A stretch of DNA of 64,000 nucleotides from Cellvibrio polysaccharolyticus. GTDB taxonomy: Bacteria > Pseudomonadota > Gammaproteobacteria > Pseudomonadales > Cellvibrionaceae. The stretch spans positions 3,742,501 to 3,806,500 of the forward strand of contig NZ_PRDL01000001.1 in the NCBI RefSeq assembly GCF_015182315.1. The letters run 5' to 3'. Shown here in pieces: positions 1 to 7,537 of the stretch (position 1 is the stretch's first letter; every line of letters starts with the position of its first letter). Made by a program: the position numbers and the translations under genes. The notes beneath the pieces are model-generated. The model saw only the letters and a list, made by a program, of their open reading frames with translations, searched no databases and was not told the origin of the DNA.

Positions 1-379
1 CAAGGTCATGCAGTGACCAACTGAATATCACCAGTGCAGGCGCCAACCCGAAAGACACCATGTCTGACAGACTGTCATATTGCTCGCCAAACGCCGAAGA
101 CGTATTGGTGAGACGCGCGACCCGCCCATCCAGACCATCGAGAATCATGGCCACGAAGATAGCAATAGCGGCACTTTCAAAACTGCCGTGCATGGCAGCG
201 ACGATCGCATAAAAGCCGGCGAACAAGGCGGCAGTGGTAAACAGGTTGGGCAGAAGATAGACGCCACGACGACGCACCTTTTCACCATTTTCGGAAACTT
301 CCTCAATATGCTCGTCAAATGGCAGCAAACCATCATCCTCTGCAGGAGCGGTTTTCGGTGTTTCTGTGTCATTAGTCAT
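1..379 (-). CDS. pssA: CDP-diacylglycerol--serine O-phosphatidyltransferase, 3' part cut by window edge
   Basis: Reading the minus strand from an ATG at 379 gives 126 residues running off the window start. The protein transfers phosphatidyl from CDP-diacylglycerol to L-serine, making phosphatidylserine for phosphatidylethanolamine synthesis at the inner membrane. The CDP-alcohol phosphotransferase signature is clear: DGLDGRVAR, then GEQYDSLSDMVSFG, matching D-x2-D-G-x2-A-R-x8-G-x3-D-x3-D. The N-terminal ~40 residues are acidic and polar, followed by the first hydrophobic segments (YLLPNLFTTAALFAGF). It lies downstream of ilvC on the same strand, separated by a terminator hairpin; the ilvC-pssA adjacency is also what I remember from Pseudomonas. 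Identification is secure; the C-terminal membrane part is not visible. Confidence 0.93.
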   Translation of the reverse strand, partial: MTNDTETPKTAPAEDDGLLPFDEHIEEVSENGEKVRRRGVYLLPNLFTTAALFAGFYAIVAAMHGSFESAAIAIFVAMILDGLDGRVARLTNTSSAFGEQYDSLSDMVSFGLAPALVIFSWSLHDL

Positions 380-464
380 ATGCAACCTCATCTATTGGCA
401 GGCGTCGATTGTACACGGTCATGCCTTTCTTTCATTCTAATAAAATCAGGGGCGCCCCACAGAC

Positions 465-491
465 AAAAAACGCGGCCGAGGCCGCGTTTTT
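465..491 (-). terminator. Rho-independent terminator after ilvC
   Basis: GC-rich hairpin with arms CGCGGC (471-476) and GCCGCG (481-486), flanked by A6 on one side and T5 on the other. It can act in both directions. It sits 22 bases past the ilvC stop and upstream of pssA, so it should separate the two transcripts at least in part. Confidence 0.8.
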
Positions 492-513
492 CAGATCAAG
501 TACAACAAAGGGA

Positions 514-1530
514 TCAGTTTTTAGCTTTATCCACAATCTTGTTTGCTGCAATCCACGGCATCATGGTACGCAGCTTCTCACCTACCACTTCGATACCATG
601 CGCTGCATTGTTACGACGATAAGCAGTCATTGACGGATAGTTGCCAGCACCTTCAGCGATAAACATTTTTGCGTATTCGCCATTCTGAATACGCTTCAGC
701 GCATTGCGCATAGCTTTGCGCGACTCTTCGTTGATAACTTCCGGACCGGTTACGTACTCACCATACTCCGCATTGTTGGAGATGGAGTAGTTCATGTTGG
801 CGATACCGCCTTCGAACATCAGGTCAACGATCAACTTCAGCTCGTGCAGACACTCAAAATAGGCCATCTCTGGTGCATAACCAGCTTCAACCAGAGTTTC
901 AAAACCCGCTTTTACCAGTTCTACCGCACCACCACACAGCACTGCCTGCTCGCCGAACAGGTCGGTTTCAGTTTCGTCTTTAAAAGTGGTTTCGATGATA
1001 CCGGTACGACCGCCGCCTACGCCTGAAGCGTAAGACAGCGCCAGATCTTTCGCCTTACCGGAAGCATCCTGATAGATAGCAATCAGATCAGGAATACCGC
1101 CGCCACGCACGAACTCTGAGCGCACAGTGTGACCAGGCGCTTTTGGCGCGATCATGATGACGTCAAGATCGGCACGCGGAACAACCTGGTTGTAATGCAC
1201 AGCAAAGCCGTGAGCAAATGCCAGCGCAGCGCCTTTCTTGATGTTCGGCTCGATTTCTTCTTTATACAGCTTGGACTGGAATTCATCCGGGGTCAGAATC
1301 ATAACCAGATCAGCAGAAGCTACTGCCGTTGCAACGTCGGCAACTTTCAGACCATGAGCTTCAGCTTTCTTTACAGTAGCAGAGCCTGCACGCAGACCAA
1401 CCACCACATCAACACCGGAATCTTTCAGGTTGCACGCATGAGCATGACCTTGTGAACCGTAGCCGATGATGGCAACTTTTTTGGACTGAATAATGGAAAG
1501 ATCACAATCTTTATCGTAATAAACGTGCAT
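514..1530 (-). CDS. ilvC: Ketol-acid reductoisomerase (class I, NADPH)
   Basis: 338-residue acetohydroxyacid isomeroreductase, the second step of valine, isoleucine and leucine synthesis. It converts acetolactate or acetohydroxybutyrate to the dihydroxy acid with NADPH and Mg2+. The start MHVYYDKDCDL at 1530 matches the family N-terminus and has AGGTG upstream; the frame is open for 40 more codons but these look non-coding. The Rossmann motif GYGSQGHAHA, the conserved IMIAPKAPGHTVR stretch, and the metal-binding acidic residues of the C-terminal knotted domain (KDETETDLFGEQAVLCGG; ECLHELKLIVDL) are present. At 338 residues it is the short class I form. It is divergent from ilvY, its usual activator gene. 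Confidence 0.97.
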   Translation of the reverse strand: MHVYYDKDCDLSIIQSKKVAIIGYGSQGHAHACNLKDSGVDVVVGLRAGSATVKKAEAHGLKVADVATAVASADLVMILTPDEFQSKLYKEEIEPNIKKGAALAFAHGFAVHYNQVVPRADLDVIMIAPKAPGHTVRSEFVRGGGIPDLIAIYQDASGKAKDLALSYASGVGGGRTGIIETTFKDETETDLFGEQAVLCGGAVELVKAGFETLVEAGYAPEMAYFECLHELKLIVDLMFEGGIANMNYSISNNAEYGEYVTGPEVINEESRKAMRNALKRIQNGEYAKMFIAEGAGNYPSMTAYRRNNAAHGIEVVGEKLRTMMPWIAANKIVDKAKN

Positions 1531-1699
1531 GGCAAACACCTGATTAATAGAGTTAAACAAACCTTTGCTCGCGCCTCCTGAAAAACGAACCGTACAGGAA
1601 ACCACAAGCAGCCGAAAACAAAGGCCGGTAGTGTAAGAAAAAATCATCATCTCGTAAAATGATATATTCGCAACCTAATGATGCACATATGGCAATACC
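1531..1699. promoter_or_regulatory. Divergent ilvC/ilvY control region
   Basis: 169-bp intergenic region between the ilvC and ilvY starts. By analogy with the E. coli ilvYC pair, IlvY bound here should autoregulate ilvY and activate ilvC when acetolactate or acetohydroxybutyrate is present. A TATATT box (1663-1668) is a candidate -10 for ilvY. On the minus strand two TTGC-plus-AT-rich boxes lie about 20 bp apart near 1664-1695 and could be operator half-sites. The exact operators are inferred, not established. Confidence 0.55.
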
Positions 1700-2602
1700 A
1701 TGGATATCAACAAGCTCAAACTATTCTGCACTCTCGCCACTACGCTGCACTTTGGCAATACCGCCAGGCTTTGTCATGCCAGCCCCTCCACCATCAGCAG
1801 ACGCATCAAACAACTAGAAGATGAGTTGGGCAAAACGCTGTTTGAGCGGGATAATAGATCAGTGGCACTTACCGGAGATGGCCAGAATTTTCTCTTGTTT
1901 GCCAAAGAGATATTGCAACAATGGGAGCTTTACCAGCAATCCTTGCATGCCGACGCCAATCAACTGACCGGCCAGCTCAGCATTTATTGCTCGGTCACTG
2001 CAAGCTACAGCTTTCTATTTGATATTCTTACGCGTTTTCGCAGCCACTACCCGGGCATCGCACTGAAAATTCACACCGGTGATCCGGCTCCTGCTATCGA
2101 GCGGGTACTGGCAGGCAATGAAGATATTGCGATTGCCGCAAAACCGCACAAACTCCCAGCGGGATTAGGCTTTAAAACGATTGCCAGATCCCCCCTCATA
2201 TTTATTACCGCCAGAAACAGCGAAACGTTTGCACCGCCAATCGTTGCTCCCGCTGGCAAAGAGAGCACCCAGCGCTACTGGGCCGATATTCCCATGATCA
2301 TTTCAGAGGAAGGCATCTCCCGCGAACGCATTGATCGCTGGTTTAAACGCCAGCAAATTAACCCTAACATTTATGCTGAAGTAAAAGGGCACGAAGCCAT
2401 CGTTAGCATGGTTAGCCTGGGGTTTGGCATTGGAGTACTGCCCAGAATTGTGCTGGAAAACAGCCCACTGGCAGAAAAGGTAACGCCTTTCCACTTGCAG
2501 CCCGACCTTGGCCCCTACGAGCTCGGCGTTTGCGTCATGGAAAAACGCCTGAAAAGCCCTATTGTGGAGGCCTTCTGGCAACAATTGGCCGATCACACCT
2601 GA
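1700..2602 (+). CDS. ilvY: LysR-family transcriptional activator IlvY
   Basis: 300-residue LysR-type regulator. The N-terminal winged HTH (residues ~1-60: MDINKLKLFCTLATTLHFG, with SPSTISRRIKQLEDELG as recognition helix) is followed by an inducer-binding domain of two alpha/beta subdomains. The start MDINKLKLF... is of IlvY type, and the gene is divergent from ilvC, the standard IlvY target. It probably senses the IlvC substrates and activates ilvC. Length is normal and nothing is broken. An IlvY assignment rests mainly on context plus the IlvY-like N-terminus. Confidence 0.87.
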   Translation: MDINKLKLFCTLATTLHFGNTARLCHASPSTISRRIKQLEDELGKTLFERDNRSVALTGDGQNFLLFAKEILQQWELYQQSLHADANQLTGQLSIYCSVTASYSFLFDILTRFRSHYPGIALKIHTGDPAPAIERVLAGNEDIAIAAKPHKLPAGLGFKTIARSPLIFITARNSETFAPPIVAPAGKESTQRYWADIPMIISEEGISRERIDRWFKRQQINPNIYAEVKGHEAIVSMVSLGFGIGVLPRIVLENSPLAEKVTPFHLQPDLGPYELGVCVMEKRLKSPIVEAFWQQLADHT

Positions 2603-2683
2603 CCGATAGCCGTTATTTCATCAATGTGTGACGCCATTTTGGCCCGATACGTATTTTTACAATGCCGCGCGCCTGTTATCGCT

Positions 2684-2689
2684 TATAAT
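2684..2689 (+). promoter_or_regulatory. Candidate -10 box for the wbpM-like gene
   Basis: Perfect TATAAT in the 211-bp gap between ilvY and the wbpM-like gene. No good -35 hexamer stands at 16-18 bp. It would give a leader of about 120 nt. Confidence 0.35.
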
Positions 2690-2813
2690 CACGCTCAATG
2701 GAACATCCGCAAGATCAAGCCACTTGTCGAGGACGAAAAGTGCACCATCTGTTTTATCGATCCAATACGTCTGGCGGCTGCGATATATCCCGCTCCTTAT
2801 CTCGAGGTGGCAA

Positions 2814-4736
2814 ATGCTGAAGGCCTTACTGGAGGCGCCCCGCTCAACCAAACGGGTAATTTCTCTCTGTTACGACACAGTTGCCATCACCCTGGCTTAT
2901 TACGCGGCGACTTGCATGCGGCTGGGGAACTTCAGCATTCCGTTTACCGAGCGGGAGCTGACAGCACTGTCGATTACCATTGTGGTGAGCCTGTTTATTT
3001 TTATCCGCATGGGCATGTATCGCGCCATCCTGCGCTACATGACACTGCCCACCCTGCTAACCATCGCTATTTGCGTTTGCCTTTCAGGGTTGGTGCTGGC
3101 GTTGGCCGGCTTTTTTACCCACTCCCGAATACCTCGCTCGGTGCCCTTTATTTACATTACCACCGCCATTCTGCTGATAGGGGCACCGCGCCTTTTGATG
3201 CGTAACATTATCTTGCTTCTTAATCAGCCCGGGCTGCTGGGCAAAGAGATGATTCTGATTTATGGGGCAGGCTATACCGGCCACCAATTGGCGCTGGCAC
3301 TGCCGCCCAACCAATACCATATCGCCGGGTTTATTGATGATAACCCTGCCTTGCATGGCACGGTGCTCGCCAACAAAAAAGTTTACTCGCCCGAGATGGT
3401 CGTTTCCCTGAAAGCCCAGGGAATCACCAAAGTGCTGCTGGCCTTGGGTGACGCGCCCAAGTCGCGTCGGGCACAGGTTATCAAGCGGCTTGAATCCCTG
3501 CTGATCTCCGTACAAACGGTGCCGGCAATTGATGATTTGATCAGCGGCAAGGCAAGTATTGATCATATTCGGGACATTGAAATTGAAGACCTGCTGGGAA
3601 GAGATCCGGTACAGCCCAACCTCGATTTATTGCACGCCGGAATTACGCGCAAAGTGGTCATGGTAACCGGTGCTGGCGGCTCCATAGGCAGCGAGCTTTG
3701 CAGACAAATACTGCAACAACTGCCATCCACTCTGGTTCTGTTTGAATTGAATGAATACAGCTTGTATCAGATTGAACAGGAATTATCTCTGGAGATAGCT
3801 CTGCATGATTTACCGGTACAGCTGGTCAGCCTGCTTGGCTCCGTACAAAAAGAGCACCGTCTTGAAACCATTATGCGCACCTACGGCGTTCAGACCATTT
3901 ACCACGCCGCCGCCTACAAGCATGTGCCACTGGTTGAGCAAAATATCGTGGAAGGCGTACGCAACAATGTATTTGGAACATGGTATTGCGCAGAAGCGGC
4001 TATCAGGGCCAAAGTCGAGTCTTTCGTGCTGATTTCGACCGATAAGGCGGTTCGCTCTACCAATGTCATGGGTGCCTCAAAACGCATGGCAGAACTGGTC
4101 TTACAAGGATTATCCCAACGCCAGAACACCACGCGTTTTACCATGGTTCGTTTTGGTAACGTTCTGGGTTCATCCGGCTCAGTGGTGCCGTTATTCAGAC
4201 AGCAAATTAAAAATGGCGGGCCGGTAACAGTAACTCATCCCGAAATCACTCGTTACTTCATGACCATTCCCGAAGCGGCAGAGCTGGTTATTCAGGCTGG
4301 CTCGATGGGCCAGGGAGGCGATGTTTTTGTACTTGATATGGGCGAACCGGTGAAAATCATCGATCTTGCTACCCGCATGATTCACTTGTCAGGGCTTGAA
4401 GTAAGAGATGATGCCAACCCGGAAGGAGATATCGAAATTGAATGTACCGGCTTGCGTCCCGGCGAAAAGCTTTATGAAGAATTATTGATTGGCGACAATG
4501 TGACCGGCACAGACCATGTGCGGATTATGCGGGCTGAAGAGCATCACTTGACCTGGCCGGAAACCCGACAAATATTGGACGAGCTGGATAAGGCCTGCCA
4601 TCACTGGCGCTGTGATGAAGTGAAAGATCTGCTGATTCAAGCCCCGACAGAATTCCATTCGACTGAACCCTTGTGCGATTCCGTTTGGTTAAGAAAACAA
4701 CACGCCATGAAAAAAGTGGTATCCATCGTTCAATAG
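2814..4736 (+). CDS. wbpM: Membrane-anchored UDP-sugar 4,6-dehydratase (WbpM/PglF/CapD family)
   Basis: 640 residues from the ATG at 2814, chosen because GAGGTGG lies just upstream; the frame is open for 62 more codons without a good start. Residues ~1-140 contain about four hydrophobic helices. A first Rossmann-like domain follows (IYGAGYTGHQLALAL), then a catalytic extended-SDR domain with VTGAGGSIGSELCRQ. The usual YxxxK is MGASK (STDKAVRSTNVMGASKR), the S-M-K arrangement described for WbpM-type dehydratases. The family makes UDP-4-keto-6-deoxy sugars for O-antigen or capsule. The next two genes, convergent to it, encode a WbpV-like reductase and a WbpL-like initiating transferase, so the three probably act in O-chain initiation. 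The exact sugar (e.g. QuiNAc or FucNAc) is inferred. Confidence 0.85.
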   Translation: MLKALLEAPRSTKRVISLCYDTVAITLAYYAATCMRLGNFSIPFTERELTALSITIVVSLFIFIRMGMYRAILRYMTLPTLLTIAICVCLSGLVLALAGFFTHSRIPRSVPFIYITTAILLIGAPRLLMRNIILLLNQPGLLGKEMILIYGAGYTGHQLALALPPNQYHIAGFIDDNPALHGTVLANKKVYSPEMVVSLKAQGITKVLLALGDAPKSRRAQVIKRLESLLISVQTVPAIDDLISGKASIDHIRDIEIEDLLGRDPVQPNLDLLHAGITRKVVMVTGAGGSIGSELCRQILQQLPSTLVLFELNEYSLYQIEQELSLEIALHDLPVQLVSLLGSVQKEHRLETIMRTYGVQTIYHAAAYKHVPLVEQNIVEGVRNNVFGTWYCAEAAIRAKVESFVLISTDKAVRSTNVMGASKRMAELVLQGLSQRQNTTRFTMVRFGNVLGSSGSVVPLFRQQIKNGGPVTVTHPEITRYFMTIPEAAELVIQAGSMGQGGDVFVLDMGEPVKIIDLATRMIHLSGLEVRDDANPEGDIEIECTGLRPGEKLYEELLIGDNVTGTDHVRIMRAEEHHLTWPETRQILDELDKACHHWRCDEVKDLLIQAPTEFHSTEPLCDSVWLRKQHAMKKVVSIVQ

Positions 4737-4743
4737 ACAGCGT

Positions 4744-4775
4744 CAGGCGGTGGCAATAAAACGGCCCACCGCCTG
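4744..4775. terminator. Possible hairpin between convergent wbpM and wbpL genes
   Basis: Inverted repeat CAGGCGGTGG (4744-4753) and CCACCGCCTG (4766-4775) in the 49-bp gap between convergent stops. There is no long T tract, so it is a weak terminator candidate. Confidence 0.4.
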
Positions 4776-4785
4776 CTTGCACCCA

Positions 4786-5796
4786 TTAAACAACCTCCTT
4801 CTGCCCTGCACGAAAATGCCAGGCAAGCACCGCAAGGGGAGCGTAGGCAATTAACAACGCAAGCGCCCCATCCAGCAGCTGAAACACCACGCCTAACGCC
4901 ATTGGTAGCAACCAGAAAAGATTAATTGCCAGCACGGCCAACGAAACTCTTTTGTGCGATTGGTAGTGACGGGACGCCGACTGATAAGCATGACTTCGAT
5001 GAGCCTGGTAGATTTTTTCACCGCGAGCCAACCTGACAAACAAGGTCAGTGTTGCATCCACCACAAACACTCCCAGTAAAATGAGCCAGCACCAGAACAA
5101 ATCCTGCGAAAACCAGGCAGCCTGTACCAGGATGCCGCCTATCATCAACCCCAAAAATCCGCTCCCTGCATCGCCCATAAAAATTTTAGCCGGCGGGAAA
5201 TTCCATATCAGGAAACCGGCCACAGCCACAGCCAGCAACAGAGGCATTATTATTCCGTGACTATAGCCAACCAGATAAGCAATCACAGCCCCCGCAAGAC
5301 ATACCGAAACTGCCTCGATACTGGCGATACCGTCAATGCCGTCCATAAAATTGTAGAGATTTAAAAGCCACACCAGACCAATGCATGCCAACACACCACC
5401 CACCAGCGACAAATCAACTACTACCCCAAAAAATTCCAGAGGTGGGAAACCGCCAAGACTTACCACCAACACAATTGCACTGCACAGATGACCCAGAAAG
5501 CGCCAACCAGCAGCAATATGTTGATGGTCATCGAAAAAACCCAGCGTTGCCACCAGTACCCCGGCGATACAAAACCCTAACCATTGTCGGGTTTCGACGT
5601 AGCCTGTTGTGCCAGCGATGACGAGAAGCAATAAAAATGAAACAACAATCGCTACGCCACCCCCACGAGGGGTTGGTATCGTATGCGAACTGCGTTCATT
5701 GGGAACATCAACAACCTGGTTGGAAATAGCGTACTTGCGGATAAAGATGGTAAGCAAAAAAGAAAGCGAAAAAGCCGACAGAAGAAAAAAAAGCAT
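4786..5796 (-). CDS. wbpL: Polyprenyl-phosphate HexNAc-1-phosphate transferase (WbpL/WecA-like)
   Basis: 336-residue polytopic membrane protein of the MraY/WecA family, which moves a HexNAc-1-phosphate from its UDP donor to undecaprenyl phosphate and starts O-unit assembly at the inner membrane. Motifs seen in order: the N-terminal RGGG loop (HTIPTPRGGGVAI), FFDDHQHI, the catalytic NLYNFMDGIDG, FMGDAGSGFLG, and the basic cytoplasmic loop RLARGEKIYQAHRSHAYQ, characteristic of WbpL-like rather than MraY enzymes. About ten hydrophobic helices alternate with these loops. Its start directly abuts the stop of the upstream wbpV-like gene (TAA immediately followed by ATG), so the pair is translationally coupled. 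Confidence 0.88.
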   Translation of the reverse strand: MLFFLLSAFSLSFLLTIFIRKYAISNQVVDVPNERSSHTIPTPRGGGVAIVVSFLLLLVIAGTTGYVETRQWLGFCIAGVLVATLGFFDDHQHIAAGWRFLGHLCSAIVLVVSLGGFPPLEFFGVVVDLSLVGGVLACIGLVWLLNLYNFMDGIDGIASIEAVSVCLAGAVIAYLVGYSHGIIMPLLLAVAVAGFLIWNFPPAKIFMGDAGSGFLGLMIGGILVQAAWFSQDLFWCWLILLGVFVVDATLTLFVRLARGEKIYQAHRSHAYQSASRHYQSHKRVSLAVLAINLFWLLPMALGVVFQLLDGALALLIAYAPLAVLAWHFRAGQKEVV

Positions 5797-6768
5797 TTAT
5801 TGATTTTCCAGAAAATGATCCGCAGTCTGCTGTAGCGCCATGCCGACCGGGCCATTTGGCCGCCACCCAAGCAGCTGATAATTTTTCGTAATATCGACCT
5901 GGAGGGAATCACACAAGCGTTGCGCCAGATGTTTCTTGCCGAATAAAGTCGCCAACCCCTTTACCATCCACTGAGGCAGCGGAATCAACCTTGCAGGACG
6001 GCCAAGCGCCATGCTCATTTTTTTCAACAACTGCGTAGTGGATAAATCTTCCCCGTCGCTGACCATAAAAATTTCGTTGGCCGCCGCCGGATGTTCGACG
6101 CAGGTAAAAATAAAGTCCACCAGATTATCCAGAGAAACCAAACTTCTTTTATTGTTAATCGCGCCGAATGGCAAAGGGAGCCCTTTATTCAACCAAAGCA
6201 TCATATTATGAAAATTTGCTTTCACACCCGGGCCATACACCAGAACCGGCCGGATGATAACAACTTCCATACCCGTCTCTTTAGCGAGTCGCAACAATGC
6301 CTCTTCGGCTTCCATTTTTGACCGGGCATAAGAACCTGAAGGCGAAGGCGTGTCCAGGGATGAGAAGTGTTTCCCCGGCTCGGTTTTCTCACCGTTAACC
6401 TTTACTGTACTGATAAAGATGAACCGCTTGACGCCCGCGCCAGCAGCTTGCCGGGCAAGATTCAAGGACGCATCAAAATTAACTTTGCGATAGATGGAAG
6501 TTGCATTGTTGATATCGTCACTTAAGACGTGGACATGCGCAGCAGCATGGATCACCACATCAATGTCTGCCATGGCGGCGCCCCAGTCAGGCGTGCTGGT
6601 AAAATCCGGCATAAAAACAGCTGCCGGGTGAATATTCTGGCCGCCTTTCCTGCCACCCTTTCGGATACGGTAAACCGGACGAAAATTGATATGCTTTAAA
6701 TTACGTGCATGACGCAAAATTGCACTACCGATAAATCCGCCACTTCCTGTTAATAAAATATTCATCAA
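5797..6768 (-). CDS. wbpV: NAD-dependent sugar epimerase/reductase, WbpV-like
   Basis: 323-residue extended SDR protein. It has an N-terminal NAD(P)-binding motif (LLTGSGGFIGSA), VIHAAAHVHV, a catalytic Ser (FISTVKV) and YxxxK as SYARSK. WbpV-type enzymes reduce UDP-4-keto-6-deoxy-HexNAc, the product of WbpM, to UDP-QuiNAc or a related sugar, which WbpL then uses. This fits its position immediately before the wbpL-like gene and opposite the wbpM-like gene. ATG 6768 and ATG 6765 are both possible starts. Substrate specificity is inferred from the neighbours; other 4-ketoreductase or epimerase activities are possible. Confidence 0.8.
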   Translation of the reverse strand: MMNILLTGSGGFIGSAILRHARNLKHINFRPVYRIRKGGRKGGQNIHPAAVFMPDFTSTPDWGAAMADIDVVIHAAAHVHVLSDDINNATSIYRKVNFDASLNLARQAAGAGVKRFIFISTVKVNGEKTEPGKHFSSLDTPSPSGSYARSKMEAEEALLRLAKETGMEVVIIRPVLVYGPGVKANFHNMMLWLNKGLPLPFGAINNKRSLVSLDNLVDFIFTCVEHPAAANEIFMVSDGEDLSTTQLLKKMSMALGRPARLIPLPQWMVKGLATLFGKKHLAQRLCDSLQVDITKNYQLLGWRPNGPVGMALQQTADHFLENQ

Positions 6769-7001
6769 TTTAACCAGCTTTTGAAAAATATAAGCGTTTC
6801 AATCGAAAGATGTGCCAACAGCGCATCCTGCCCGATAGTGCTCAAACCCAGCGAAAGGCGCCATTGTAACTCTAAATTTTATACAGTTTATGTGTCAGTG
6901 TTGACATAGCACCGGATCCTTCAGCACAAAGGGAGAGATTAAAAAGTATAGATGGGAATTAAAGGAGTAATGCACGCGGAAGAATAAAGGAAAGGTGGCA
7001 G

Positions 7002-7036
7002 AAAAAGTCGGCCAATATCAAATATTGGCCGACTTT
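7002..7036 (-). terminator. Strong Rho-independent terminator after ilvIH
   Basis: Perfect 15-bp inverted repeat, arms 7004-7018 and 7022-7036, with a 3-nt loop. It lies 9 bases past the ilvH stop. On the minus strand the hairpin runs into a T5 tract. Confidence 0.88.
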
Positions 7037-7044
7037 CAGGAGCA

Positions 7045-7536
7045 TTACAAACTCAACACTTTTTCACCGCGGGAAATACCGCTTACGCCGGTTCTGACGA
7101 CTTCAAGAATGGAGGCATCGCCAACGGCTTGAAGAAAGGCATCCAGTTTGTCGCTGGCACCCGAGATCTGGATGATATACAGCGAGCTGGTGACATCGAC
7201 GATCTGGCCACGGAAGATATCGACACAGCGCTTGACTTCTGCGCGCTGCGCGCCGGCGGCTTTGACCTTGACCAGCATCAATTCACGCTCGATATGCGCA
7301 CCTTCGGTAAGGTCCACCAACTTCACCACATCAATCAGCTTATTGAGGTGCTTGGTGATCTGTTCGATTTTGTGATCATCACCGAGGGTGGTCAACGTCA
7401 GACGCGACAAGGTCGGGTCTTCGGTGGCTGCAACGGTGAGACTCTCAATGTTGTAACCGCGCTGGGAGAACAAACCGACTACCCGGGACAGTGCGCCTGG
7501 AGCATTTTCCATTAATACAGAAATAATACGTCTCAT
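7045..7536 (-). CDS. ilvH: Acetolactate synthase small (regulatory) subunit
   Basis: 163 residues from MRRIISVLMENAPGALSRVVG (ATG 7536), the canonical start of IlvH. The N-terminal ACT domain (residues ~1-80, ENAPGALSRVVGLFSQRGYNIESLTV) binds valine for feedback inhibition. The C-terminal domain activates the catalytic subunit. Length is typical. The gene follows the large-subunit gene with only one base between the ilvI stop and its ATG, so the two are translationally coupled, as expected for a stoichiometric complex. A strong terminator follows. Confidence 0.96.
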   Translation of the reverse strand: MRRIISVLMENAPGALSRVVGLFSQRGYNIESLTVAATEDPTLSRLTLTTLGDDHKIEQITKHLNKLIDVVKLVDLTEGAHIERELMLVKVKAAGAQRAEVKRCVDIFRGQIVDVTSSLYIIQISGASDKLDAFLQAVGDASILEVVRTGVSGISRGEKVLSL

Positions 7537-7537
7537 A

